Below, in pieces: positions 6,585-13,996 of a DNA stretch of 13,996 nucleotides. Where the stretch lies: assembly GCA_023231165.1 (NCBI GenBank), contig JALNVY010000038.1:1-13996 (forward strand), written 5' to 3'. A program made the translations under genes and the position numbers. Origin of the DNA: Syntrophales bacterium. Its GTDB lineage: Bacteria; Desulfobacterota; Syntrophia; Syntrophales; UBA8958. Numbering within the stretch: position 1 is the stretch's first letter; each line of letters starts with the position of its first letter. The notes below the pieces were generated by a model that ran no database searches, had not been told where the DNA came from, and worked only from the letters and a program-made list of their open reading frames with translations.

Positions 6585-7808
6585 AAATATTTGAATATTA
6601 ACCTCATAGCCGATTCTGGCCCGGCAAGGAGTGGAAAATCGGCGGGCTTGTTGCGTTTTCACAATATTTTGTCCCTCCTCATGCTGGCGATTTTGATAAT
6701 TGGCGTTGCCGGATGCGGCAAAGAGGCGCCGCCGCCGGGATTTCCTCCCGCGACCGTCCTTGCCGCCAAGACGATGCAGAAAGAGATGCCTCTGGCGATT
6801 CCGGCCATCGGTACTGTGGAGGCCCACAAGACGATCAATATATATTCCCGTGTCAACGGACAGCTCCTCCAGACCCATTTCCGTGAGGGTCAGGATGTCC
6901 GCCGGGGTCAGCTCCTCTTCACGATCGATTCCGCAGCCTACCGGGAGAAGCTCCATCAGACGGAAGCTAAATTGGCAAAAGATAGCGCTCAATTGAAGTT
7001 CAACGATGAGGAGGCGAAACGTTATGCCTTTCTATTCGGAAAAGGGGCGGTGTCGAAATCGGAGGCGGATAAATACCTTACTGAAGCCGCCTTATACAGC
7101 GCCAACGTCAAATCGGATCGGGCAGAAGTGGAAGATGCCCGGTTAAGTCTGGCGTATTGTTCCATCACCGCCCCTTTCGATGGCCGTACCAGCGCCTATG
7201 GCGTCAATCTCGGAACCATTGTCCGGGCCAATGACACCTCGCTGACCACCCTCAATCAGATCAATCCCGTCTATGTGCGGTTTTCCGTGGCCGAAAGGCA
7301 TCTGGCGGACATTCACAAGTACGTCAAGAGCGGATCGGTTACGGTAAAGGTAAGCCCTACGAAAAACTTCACCGGCGAGGTTCCTGCCGGTAAACTGGTT
7401 TTTATCGACAATGCCATCGATACCAATACGGGCATGATCACGTTGAAGGCCGAGTTTGCCAATGTCGACAAATCCCTCTGGCCGGGACAGTTCGTCAATG
7501 TTTCCCTGCACCTGACGATGCAGCAGGGCGCTGTTGTAGCGCCCCTTCGCGCCGTTCAGCAGGGCGACAAGGGGCAGTTTGTTTTTGTCGTCAAGCCGGA
7601 TATGACCGCGGACATCAGACCCGTCGTCGTTGATCGCGCCATGGGCGAGGAGGCCGTGATTGCCAGGGGCTTGGCTGCCGGGGAAACCGTAATTACCGAC
7701 GGCCACCTCAAGGTGCGGCCAGGGGGTAAGGTGGAAATCAAGGAGGACCTCGGGGCCACACAGGGAAACAGCAACGTTAAGCCTGCGACAGGGGGAAGCG
7801 GCAAGTGA
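6582..7808 (+). CDS. RND efflux periplasmic adaptor (HlyD/MdtA-type membrane-fusion lipoprotein)
   Basis: With the TTG start the protein has 408 residues, normal for RND adaptors. It links the inner-membrane permease to the TolC channel. The hydrophobic stretch ILSLLMLAILIIGVAGC ends in a lipobox, so C45 is probably lipidated; the leader is unusually long (about 24 residues before the hydrophobic core). Domains in order: first lipoyl half about 75-116 (GTVEAHKTINIYSRVNGQL, EGQDVRRGQLL); helical hairpin about 119-191; second lipoyl half about 196-214 (TAPFDGRTSAYGVNLGTIV); beta-barrel about 229-311 (NPVYVRFSVAE, WPGQFVNVSL); and a membrane-proximal domain to about 391 (GLAAGETVITDGHLKVRPG). 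The stop codon overlaps the permease start by 4 bases, which indicates translational coupling. A reading from ATG 6495 adds 29 residues encoded by an intergenic repeat and is rejected. Confidence 0.9.
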   Translation: MKYLNINLIADSGPARSGKSAGLLRFHNILSLLMLAILIIGVAGCGKEAPPPGFPPATVLAAKTMQKEMPLAIPAIGTVEAHKTINIYSRVNGQLLQTHFREGQDVRRGQLLFTIDSAAYREKLHQTEAKLAKDSAQLKFNDEEAKRYAFLFGKGAVSKSEADKYLTEAALYSANVKSDRAEVEDARLSLAYCSITAPFDGRTSAYGVNLGTIVRANDTSLTTLNQINPVYVRFSVAERHLADIHKYVKSGSVTVKVSPTKNFTGEVPAGKLVFIDNAIDTNTGMITLKAEFANVDKSLWPGQFVNVSLHLTMQQGAVVAPLRAVQQGDKGQFVFVVKPDMTADIRPVVVDRAMGEEAVIARGLAAGETVITDGHLKVRPGGKVEIKEDLGATQGNSNVKPATGGSGK

Positions 7809-10800
7809 ACATTTCCGCCCCCTGGATCCGCCGACCCATCATGACCAGCCTGGTCATGATCAGTATCCTGTTTTTCGGGATCATCGGCTATCGCAATCTT
7901 CCCGTTAACGATCTGCCTCAGATGGACTATCCAACGATTCAGGTTTCCGCTATCCTGCCCGGGGCCAGTCCGGAAATCATGGCCTCTACTGTGGCCACGC
8001 CCCTGGAAAAGAAATTTTCCACGATCCAGGGTCTCGAATCCATGACCTCCACGAACACCCAGGGTTCCACATCCATTACCATGCAATTTTCTCTGGACCG
8101 CAATATTGACGCGGCGGCCCAGGATGTGAATTCCATGATCTCGGCGGCCATGGGGGTGATGCCGACGATGCCGGCGCCCCCCACCTACCAGAAGGTAAAC
8201 CCGGCGGAATGGCCGATCATGTTCTACGCCATGATCGGTGAGACGGTCAAGGATACGACGACTTATAACTACGTCGATTCCGTCATTGCCCCGAACCTGT
8301 CCACAATCAAGGGCGTCTCCGAGGTCATAAAATACGGGAAAAAATATGCCGTCCGTATCCAGGTCAATCCCCATAGCCTTGCTACCAAGGGGATCGGGAT
8401 CAATGAAGTTGCTTCCGCTCTCTCCGCGGCCAACGTCAACATCCCCGGCGGCAGCCTAGACGGTCCTTATCAGTCCTACACCCTCGATCCCCAGGGACAA
8501 CTGAAAAAGGCCGACGAATATAACCCGTTGATTGTCGCTTATCAGAAAGGCTATCCGGTCCGCGTTCAGGATCTGGGGAAAAGTATTGATAGTGTGGACA
8601 GCAAGCGGGCGACGGTCTGGTATGTAAACGACAATATGTCTCAGAAGGCAGTTATCTTTGCCATTAGGAAGCAACCAGGGGCCAATGCTGTAGACGTGGC
8701 CAGGCAGGTTAAGGAAATAATGCCGAAACTGCAGGGAGAGATTCCCCAGGGCATTGAGGTTCGTCTCCTTTTTGATCAGACGGATTTTATCAGAAGTTCG
8801 ATCAAGGACGTCCAGTATACCCTGCTGCTGACGGTCGGCCTGGTCGTGATCGTCATCTTCCTCTTTTTGCGCTCATTCAGGCCCACGATCATCCCCAGTA
8901 TCGCCGTCCCCCTGTCCCTGGTCGCCACTTTCGCCGTTATGTACCTGTGCGGCTACAGCCTTAACAACCTTTCCCTGATGGCCCTCGTGCTGTCCGTCGG
9001 TTTTGTTGTGGACGACGCCATCGTCATGCTGGAAAACATCATCCGCCGCATGGAGATGGGGGAGGATGCCATGACGGCCTCGCTGCGGGGCTCGCAGGAA
9101 ATCGGTTTTACTATTCTATCCATGACGATTTCCCTCGTCGTCGTCTTTATCCCCCTGCTCTTCATGGGGGGTATTGTGGGCCGGATTCTGCGGGAGTTTT
9201 CCGTGAGCATTGCCACGGCCATTCTTATCTCCGGGTTTGTTTCCCTGACCCTGACGCCGATGATGGCCAGTCGTTTTCTGAAGAATCACGTCGCCGGTAA
9301 ACACAGCAGATTGTATGAACTGTCCGAACGGGTTTTCAACGCCATGCTGGCCTCCTATGAACGGAGCCTCCGCAAGGTATTGCAACACCGTTTGATAGCC
9401 CTGATCTTTACCTTCATCATCATAGCGGGAACGGTATGGGTCTATAAAATATCCCCCGGGGGGTTCATCCCCAGCGAAGACCGGAACTTCTTTATCTGTT
9501 TCGTCATGGCCTCCGATACCATCTCCTATGCCGATATGGCGGCCCATCAGGAAGTCCTCAACAAAATCGTCATCGACGATCCCGATGTGGACGCCATCAT
9601 TTCCGTGGCGGCGGTTCCCAACAACAACAAGGGTTTTATTTTCGCCCGTTGCGTGGACAGTAAGAAACGTAAACGTTCCATAGATCAGATCATAAACGAA
9701 CTTCGTCCCAAGGTGAACGTCATTCCCGGCCTGATGGTCTTTCCCATGAATCCCCCGCCCATTGAGATCGGCGGGAAGGAAACCAACGCCATGTATAACT
9801 ATACCCTGAAGAGTGAGGATCTGAATAACCTTTACATTTATGGCAAGGATTTCGAACAGCGGGTAAGGGCTATTCCGGGGCTTACCGATGTGAGCAGCGA
9901 TCTGAGTTTCCGGAGCCTGAAGATGGAGATAAATATTGACCGGGACAAGGCCTCCGCGTTGGGACTGACAGCCCAGCAGATCGAAAACGCCCTGACTTAC
10001 GCTTTTGCTGGCGGCAAGGTGAGCACGATCTACGCGGCGACGACCCAGTATGACGTTGTTCTGGAGCTGGATGAATCTTTCAGCGCCTATCCCGATATTT
10101 TGGAGCTGCTCTTTATCAAATCCGCCACGGGGAAACTTGTGCCCCTGAATACCGTGGCCACGATAAAAAAGACCCTGGGGCCGCTGTCGGTAAACCACCA
10201 GGGTCAGCGTCCCGCCGCAACCATTTCATTTAATCTACTACCCGGCCATTCGATCGGTCCGGCCACGGAACAGATCAAAAGATTGGCAGAGAAGGTTCTC
10301 CCGACCAGCATCTCCGGCAGTTTTGAAGGAGCGGCGCAGGCCTTTGAAACGTCTTTTGCCAAATTGGGGTTCCTCCTCTTTGTCACCATCGTGGTGATCT
10401 ATATTGTCTTGGGGATACTTTACGAGAGCTATCTCCATCCAATCACGATCCTCTCCGCCTTGCCCCTGGCTGGTTTCGGCGCCCTCTTGGCGCTGAGGAT
10501 CTTCAGGATGGAACTGGACCTGTACGCCTTTGTCGGAATCATCCTCTTGGTCGGCCTCGTCAAGAAGAACGGCATCATGATGATCGATTTTGCCCTGGAA
10601 GCGAAGCGTAATGAAAATAAACCCGCGGAAGAAGCCATTCTCGATGCCTGTCTCGTCCGTTTCCGACCCATTATGATGACAACGATGGCGGCCCTTTTCG
10701 GAACCCTCCCCATCGCCCTCGGCATCGGCGCCGGCGGCGAGTCGCGGCAACCCCTGGGGGTGGCCGTAGTCGGAGGGCTCTTGTTTTCCCAGTTTTTGAC

Positions 10801-10891
10801 CATGTACATTACGCCGGTATTTTATGTCTATATAGACAATTTGAATACGCGGCTGACGAAGAGAAAAGAGTTGAAAACGCCTACAGTCTGA
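7805..10891 (+). CDS. RND multidrug efflux permease (HAE1/AcrB family, MdtB/MdtC-like)
   Basis: An inner-membrane proton/drug antiporter of 1028 residues, full length for the AcrB/MdtBC family. The N-terminus (ISAPWIRRPIMTSLVMISIL) forms the first membrane helix. The porter domain follows (IQGLESMTSTNTQGSTSITM). Helices TM2-TM6 lie within about 335-490. The proton-relay aspartates are D403-D404 in GFVVDDAIVMLE (TM4). The second half repeats the plan: TM7 about 530-548, porter domain to about 850, then TM8-TM12. KKNGIMMIDFALE carries the essential lysine region (K920/K921, TM10). The sequence ends with PVFYVYI in the last helix. The GTG start (7805) lies in a GTGA overlap with the adaptor stop and is preceded by AGGGGGAAG. 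As a single permease gene it should work as a homotrimer. Its substrates cannot be inferred; drugs, bile-like detergents, dyes or lipids are all possible. Confidence 0.95.
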   Translation: MNISAPWIRRPIMTSLVMISILFFGIIGYRNLPVNDLPQMDYPTIQVSAILPGASPEIMASTVATPLEKKFSTIQGLESMTSTNTQGSTSITMQFSLDRNIDAAAQDVNSMISAAMGVMPTMPAPPTYQKVNPAEWPIMFYAMIGETVKDTTTYNYVDSVIAPNLSTIKGVSEVIKYGKKYAVRIQVNPHSLATKGIGINEVASALSAANVNIPGGSLDGPYQSYTLDPQGQLKKADEYNPLIVAYQKGYPVRVQDLGKSIDSVDSKRATVWYVNDNMSQKAVIFAIRKQPGANAVDVARQVKEIMPKLQGEIPQGIEVRLLFDQTDFIRSSIKDVQYTLLLTVGLVVIVIFLFLRSFRPTIIPSIAVPLSLVATFAVMYLCGYSLNNLSLMALVLSVGFVVDDAIVMLENIIRRMEMGEDAMTASLRGSQEIGFTILSMTISLVVVFIPLLFMGGIVGRILREFSVSIATAILISGFVSLTLTPMMASRFLKNHVAGKHSRLYELSERVFNAMLASYERSLRKVLQHRLIALIFTFIIIAGTVWVYKISPGGFIPSEDRNFFICFVMASDTISYADMAAHQEVLNKIVIDDPDVDAIISVAAVPNNNKGFIFARCVDSKKRKRSIDQIINELRPKVNVIPGLMVFPMNPPPIEIGGKETNAMYNYTLKSEDLNNLYIYGKDFEQRVRAIPGLTDVSSDLSFRSLKMEINIDRDKASALGLTAQQIENALTYAFAGGKVSTIYAATTQYDVVLELDESFSAYPDILELLFIKSATGKLVPLNTVATIKKTLGPLSVNHQGQRPAATISFNLLPGHSIGPATEQIKRLAEKVLPTSISGSFEGAAQAFETSFAKLGFLLFVTIVVIYIVLGILYESYLHPITILSALPLAGFGALLALRIFRMELDLYAFVGIILLVGLVKKNGIMMIDFALEAKRNENKPAEEAILDACLVRFRPIMMTTMAALFGTLPIALGIGAGGESRQPLGVAVVGGLLFSQFLTMYITPVFYVYIDNLNTRLTKRKELKTPTV

Positions 10892-10947
10892 ACATGATTT
10901 ATTCAACATGCTGGGTAATTATTTTAAGGAAAAGGGATATTGAGAAT

Positions 10948-11865
10948 ATGCGAAAAACTGCTTTGTTGATAAAAAAAATGCTTCTCCAAGACCAGATAAT
11001 TCGCTGGACAGCCATCCTTTGCTTGACCATGCCCATTACCGGCTGCCTGCCGAAGGCCATACCGCCCCCGGCGCCACCGGCGAAAATCGCCGTTATCCTG
11101 GGTGCCGGGGCCGCTAAGGGCTTTGCCCACATCGGCGTCCTGAAGATTCTTGAGGCCCAGAAGGTTCCCATCCACATGATTGTCGGTACCAGCGTCGGGA
11201 GCTTTGTCGGCAGCCTCTATGCTTACGGATACACTGCCTATCAGCTCCAGGGTATCGCTATGTCTCTCGACAAGGATGATATTGTCGATCTGGCACTGCC
11301 CGATAATGGATTTCTGAAGGGGGAGAAGCTACAACAATACGTCAACAAAGCGGTTCGAAGCGCCCCCATCGAAAAGTTCCGGATTCCTTTCCATGCGGTG
11401 GCGACGAATATCCAGACGGGCGAGGAGGTGGTCTTCGGTCAGGGTAACGCCGGGATGGCCGTGCGGGCAAGCTGTTCCGTCCCCGGGGTATTTCAACCGC
11501 CCAGGTTCGGAAACGCTGTCTATGTTGACGGCGGCGTCGTGGCTCCCGTAGCCGTGGAAGCGGCTAAGAGGATTGGAGCGGATGTGGTCATTGCCGTGGA
11601 TATCTCCGGCGGCATGAGCACGACGGCACCGCAGGGCACCATCGATACAATCCTCAAAGCCATTGACATCATGCATAATCGAATTGCGGCAAGTCATTTA
11701 AGCAAGGCTGATATTGTAATTCGGCCCAAGGTTGGGTTTATCAGTGGGGCTGATTTGTCCAGGCGGCATGAGGCCATTATGGAAGGGGAGAAGGCGGCCC
11801 TTGCCGCCATGCCCGCCATCCAGCAGGTATTAGCGAAACTCAGGCAGGAAGGACGGCTGCCCTGA
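10948..11865 (+). CDS. Patatin-like phospholipase, predicted lipoprotein
   Basis: A patatin-family serine lipid acyl hydrolase of 305 residues from ATG 10948 (MRKTALLIKK). That start has AAAGGG upstream and gives a good signal peptide: RKTALLIKK, hydrophobic ILCLTMPITG, then C33 in the lipobox ITGC. A proline-rich linker (PPPAPPAK) follows. The oxyanion loop is GAGAAKG (52-58), the nucleophile motif GTSVG (80-84) gives S82, and DGG (194-196) supplies the catalytic aspartate. The catalytic dyad is thus complete. Length and core resemble bacterial RssA/YchK-like patatins with an added lipoprotein signal. The gene follows the RND permease by 56 bases on the same strand without a visible terminator, so co-transcription is likely. 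It probably acts on phospholipids or other esters in the envelope; the link to the pump is inference. The longer ATG 10894 reading, which starts 2 bases after the permease stop, has no better ribosome site. Confidence 0.88.
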   Translation: MRKTALLIKKMLLQDQIIRWTAILCLTMPITGCLPKAIPPPAPPAKIAVILGAGAAKGFAHIGVLKILEAQKVPIHMIVGTSVGSFVGSLYAYGYTAYQLQGIAMSLDKDDIVDLALPDNGFLKGEKLQQYVNKAVRSAPIEKFRIPFHAVATNIQTGEEVVFGQGNAGMAVRASCSVPGVFQPPRFGNAVYVDGGVVAPVAVEAAKRIGADVVIAVDISGGMSTTAPQGTIDTILKAIDIMHNRIAASHLSKADIVIRPKVGFISGADLSRRHEAIMEGEKAALAAMPAIQQVLAKLRQEGRLP

Positions 11866-12246
11866 CAGGATGTGTCGGGGTATCTCTTCCAGTCCTGAGA
11901 ATTATCGCGTTGTGGAAAAGATCGCTCGCATTTAATAGATGTTTATATTCAGATTAAAAGAGGTTTGAAAACAGTTTGACTTGGTGCTATTACCCTACAA
12001 ATTATTAGCAAGGAGATGATTTATACCGGTAATAATTATATTGCCCAGAATTTTCCTGAGTATGCAAAGCGCATAGGTGATCAATATATCCATATGATAG
12101 ATAGGATATCTTGCAGCTGATTATGTCACCGTGTGTGCCCGCACATCATGCCAAAAGTCATCGCTGATGTGAGACTCGGCTTGCCACAATCCAAAACCCC
12201 GTGAATATGACAACAGAGTGTTATCTGAACTACAAATAGAACAAGC
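11866..12246. other. Gene-poor AT-rich stretch
   Basis: No convincing gene, RNA or mobile element is seen. One short open frame (12016-12120, 34 codons, starts MIYTGNNYIAQ) has AAGGAG directly touching its ATG, which is too close for normal initiation; its product is not recognised. An imperfect hairpin with CACATCA and TGATGTG arms lies near 12141-12173. No terminator was found for the efflux/patatin block. Confidence 0.4.
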
Positions 12247-12682
12247 ATAAAAGAACTTTGCACTGAAATCGAAATCAAAACATCCGATGGGCGGGTGTGG
12301 CAATTACTCACGGATTTCGCCAGTTTTCCCAGTGGAACCCCTTTGTCCGTCGGGTAAAAAGGGAAGCCAAAGCCGGAGCGCGACTCGAATTAAACATCCA
12401 GCCTTCGGGTACGAGTGGCATGACGTTCAAGCTCACCGTACTCAAGGCCGACCCAAATCGAGAGCTACATTGGCTAGGTTATCTGCTCGTGCCCGGCCTT
12501 TTTGATGGTGAGCACATTTTCACCATTGAGACCCTTGGAGCGAATCGCGTACGCTTTACCCAGAGCGAAGTCTTTACAGGTTTGCTTGTTCCCTTATTCG
12601 CACGCGGACTTGACACAGACACGCGACGCTGCTTTGTGAAAGGAACCACGCATTGAAAGCACGGGCGGAACAAACAGGATAA
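12247..12682 (+). pseudogene. Broken SRPBCC-family (START-like) gene
   Basis: Joined across three frames, this reads as a complete SRPBCC protein of about 145 residues, a small-ligand-binding helix-grip fold. Frame one (12247-12330) gives KELCTEIEIKT and RVWQLLTDFASFP. Frame two (about 12330-12640) continues QWNPFVRRVKREAKAGARLE, then LLVPGLFDGEHIFTIE and FTGLLVPLFARGLDTDTRR. Frame three (12644-12682) ends NHALKARAEQTG before TAA. Three lesions are visible. The expected ATG is ATA at 12247. One C seems missing in the C-run at 12328-12330, where FPQWNPF is expected. A second single-base loss lies near 12638-12643. The middle part alone is an open frame of 119 residues from GTG 12297, but it lacks the first strand and the end of the C-terminal helix. 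A sequencing error could explain one lesion, but three make decay more likely. Confidence 0.8.
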
Positions 12683-12722
12683 GATAACATCTAGATATTA
12701 TTAATGTATTTGTAAAAACGAT

Positions 12723-12749
12723 AAAAATTTGGTCAGTCAAAACATGACC
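12723..12749 (-). terminator. Weak candidate terminator of the zinc-ribbon/transglutaminase-like gene
   Basis: On the minus strand GGTCA (12745-12749) and TGACC (12731-12735) form a 5-bp stem around a 9-base loop, followed by AAATTTTT (12723-12730). It lies about 57 bases past the stop of the leftward gene. The stem is short, so this is tentative. Confidence 0.3.
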
Positions 12750-12780
12750 GGTGGTTAGGAATATGAGGATAATACATCAC

Positions 12781-12799
12781 TGCAAGACCTGACCCCCTT
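12781..12799. repeat. REP-like tag TGCAAGACCTGACCCC
   Basis: The string TGCAAGACCTGACCCCCTT resembles a short motif that I recall from intergenic repeats near REP-associated (Y1) transposases in proteobacteria. Only one copy is present here, without an inverted partner or transposase, so this is a recognition-based guess. Confidence 0.25.
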
Positions 12800-12805
12800 A
12801 GGCTT

Positions 12806-13750
12806 TCAATAATATATCACCCGTGATTTAAATTTATCCAAAGCATTTATCACGTTCGCGCAATCCTGTAATCTTTGCTCCGTTTTTGATTTTTTTTCAA
12901 TTAATTCGACAGTTGCCCGTTTTTCCCCGGCGATGTTTTTATTCCAGTCGTCGACCAGTTCATGGGCTTCCTTGCACATCACCAATCTTGTACGCAGATT
13001 CTCGAATTCCTTGACCTGGGCCGGGTTGTCGAATTCAATACCTTTGAAATAGAGGGATGAATTCTTCATTCCAGGCTTGATAACTATCCCGGAGGTCGTC
13101 TCGATGGCTACTTTATCGGTAGGACTTATTTTGGCCACTACCCAAGCGTGATCGCTATTCATCACAAGTAGTCTGTAACTCCAATTCATAATGTCCTCTT
13201 TTAAGGTCCCACCCATTATTTTTGCCTCAATGCCATTTGTCATCAACTGATTCCAGATGTTTATAGCCATGTCCAGACAAGCGAAACGGTCTTCCAGCAT
13301 ATAGGTATGGGTTTTGTGAAAATCGGCGGCAATCTTTTCCACCAGTTGCAGCTTGTTTTGCGGTGGCAAAGAGCTTTTGGGGACTGGTGTAATAAGAGTG
13401 ACGATCGGCGCGGCTGAGTTAATAACAGATGCAGCAGGGGGTGGATGATACGAGGGCATATCGCTCACCGGCGGAAGGCTTTTCACGGGTGGAGGCTGCA
13501 TGGGGAGTGAATTATTCACATTGTAATTATTGATAACATAGAAAGCAGCTAATATGGCTAAAATCACGCAAATGATCACGGATAAAATATATTTTACGAT
13601 GGAGGAATGCCGATTCTTGCCCTGAGATTCAACCAGGGGTGAGGGAATTTGTTTATTGCAGACAGGGCACTTAAAATGTCTATTTCTCAGCGTGTAAGCA
13701 ACATCATCTGTGTTAAACTCAATGTGGCATTGAGGACATTCTATGTCCAT
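12806..13750 (-). CDS. Membrane-anchored zinc-ribbon protein with divergent transglutaminase-like domain
   Basis: A protein of 314 residues from ATG 13750, which has AAAGGTG six or so bases upstream (a GTG at 13756 would add two residues and overlaps that site). No named family is recognised over its full length. Seen in order: an N-terminal zinc ribbon, CPQC (C5, C8) and CPVC (C28, C31); a membrane helix about 51-75 (YILSVIICVILAILAAFYVI) preceded by basic residues, suggesting N-in/C-out; a proline-rich linker about 80-130; and a globular domain about 136-245. That domain has FACLDMA (C158), NGIEAKIMGG, DHAWVV (H201) and AIETTSG (E217). Their spacing matches the Cys-His-Asp/Glu pattern of transglutaminase-like cysteine enzymes, with Glu in the third place. 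The C-terminal 70 residues look helical and charged. A periplasmic peptidase or amidase role is inference. It has no close neighbours in operon. Confidence 0.75.
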   Translation of the reverse strand: MDIECPQCHIEFNTDDVAYTLRNRHFKCPVCNKQIPSPLVESQGKNRHSSIVKYILSVIICVILAILAAFYVINNYNVNNSLPMQPPPVKSLPPVSDMPSYHPPPAASVINSAAPIVTLITPVPKSSLPPQNKLQLVEKIAADFHKTHTYMLEDRFACLDMAINIWNQLMTNGIEAKIMGGTLKEDIMNWSYRLLVMNSDHAWVVAKISPTDKVAIETTSGIVIKPGMKNSSLYFKGIEFDNPAQVKEFENLRTRLVMCKEAHELVDDWNKNIAGEKRATVELIEKKSKTEQRLQDCANVINALDKFKSRVIYY

Positions 13751-13832
13751 GATCACACCTTTGTCTAATAACGGACTGTGTCAATTATTCTGGATACACT
13801 TTTAGTTAAGAAACGTATAACATTATCTTGAA

Positions 13833-13861
13833 TAAATATCGGATACCCATTGAGATGTCAA
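13833..13861 (-). promoter_or_regulatory. Possible promoter of the zinc-ribbon gene
   Basis: Read on the minus strand: TTGACA (13856-13861), a 17-base spacer and TATTTA (13833-13838, only 3 of 6 in the -10 consensus). A second TTGACA lies 19 bases further upstream (13875-13880) and a third near 13779-13784, so the true promoter is not settled. The region 13757-13948 holds no gene. Confidence 0.25.
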
Positions 13862-13948
13862 ATACAAAGTAGGCTGTCAAGACTTTTCACCTTTCAAACC
13901 GAAGTCAATGAATTCGAGGGGATGGTTGTTGTATTGACTTGCAGAGAA

Positions 13949-13978
13949 AAAGGCGCCTCCCGTAAAGGAGGCGCCTTT
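13949..13978 (-). terminator. Strong hairpin terminator at right edge
   Basis: AAAGGCGCCTCC (13949-13960) and GGAGGCGCCTTT (13967-13978) form a perfect 12-bp stem with the 6-base loop CGTAAA. Read on the minus strand the stem ends in a run of five T residues (TTTTTCTCTGC), better than on the plus strand. No gene lies immediately left of it in plus orientation, so it most likely ends a leftward gene beyond the window edge. Confidence 0.75.
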
Positions 13979-13996
13979 GAATTGTTATTTCCTGAT

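Noticed and set aside
9116..10198. Minus-strand open frame of 360 codons opposite the RND permease
   Set aside because: Antisense shadow caused by codon bias of the permease. The product has no family features and no ribosome site was apparent.
12016..12120. Small open frame of 34 codons (MIYTGNNYIAQ)
   Set aside because: The AAGGAG sequence directly abuts the ATG, no homology is recognised and the surrounding region is gene-poor. It could be real but cannot be supported.
12121..12311. Two overlapping minus-strand frames of about 60 codons
   Set aside because: They lie partly opposite the start of the SRPBCC pseudogene and show no domain or ribosome site.

Overview
The window looks like a chromosomal segment of a Gram-negative, anaerobic-type bacterium, most plausibly a deltaproteobacterium (Desulfobacterota) near the Syntrophus/Smithella group. 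This placement is inference. It rests on a butyrate/4-hydroxybutyrate-type CoA-transferase, a PAS-PAS-LuxR regulator without a receiver domain, a complete outer-membrane tripartite efflux pump, lipoprotein signals, and several kinds of G-rich dispersed intergenic repeat. No rRNA, tRNA, CRISPR array, transposase or phage gene was found.

Layout. Positions 1-3152 are leftward: a CoA-transferase (184-1530) lies downstream of a PAS/LuxR regulator (1890-3152). The two are separated by about 360 bp holding a candidate terminator and two repeat-like blocks, so they are probably separate transcripts. A short divergent promoter region (3153-3266) separates the regulator from a rightward beta-CASP metallo-beta-lactamase-fold protein (3267-4907), which unusually starts with a secretion signal. 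A candidate sigma-70 promoter at 5012-5039 then starts a rightward block: a TolC-type outer-membrane channel (5061-6410), a lipoprotein membrane-fusion protein (6582-7808), an RND permease (7805-10891, overlapping the previous gene by 4 bp) and a patatin-like phospholipase lipoprotein (10948-11865). Between the TolC and fusion-protein genes lie an 11-unit heptamer tandem repeat and a G-rich hairpin repeat. One published-style reading frame start falls inside that repeat and is probably wrong.

The right part (11866-13996) is gene-poor and more AT-rich. It holds an SRPBCC-family gene broken by at least three lesions (12247-12682), a short REP-like tag, and a leftward gene for a membrane-anchored zinc-ribbon protein with a divergent transglutaminase-like periplasmic domain (12806-13750). 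The right edge carries a strong 12-bp-stem hairpin terminator that probably serves a gene outside the window.

How it works together. The TolC, fusion-protein and RND genes encode one complete export machine spanning both membranes. The patatin lipoprotein is probably co-transcribed and may act on lipids in the same envelope. The other genes show no clear functional link. I do not see a convincing new multi-gene system. The most unusual items are the exported beta-CASP protein and the zinc-ribbon/transglutaminase-like membrane protein.
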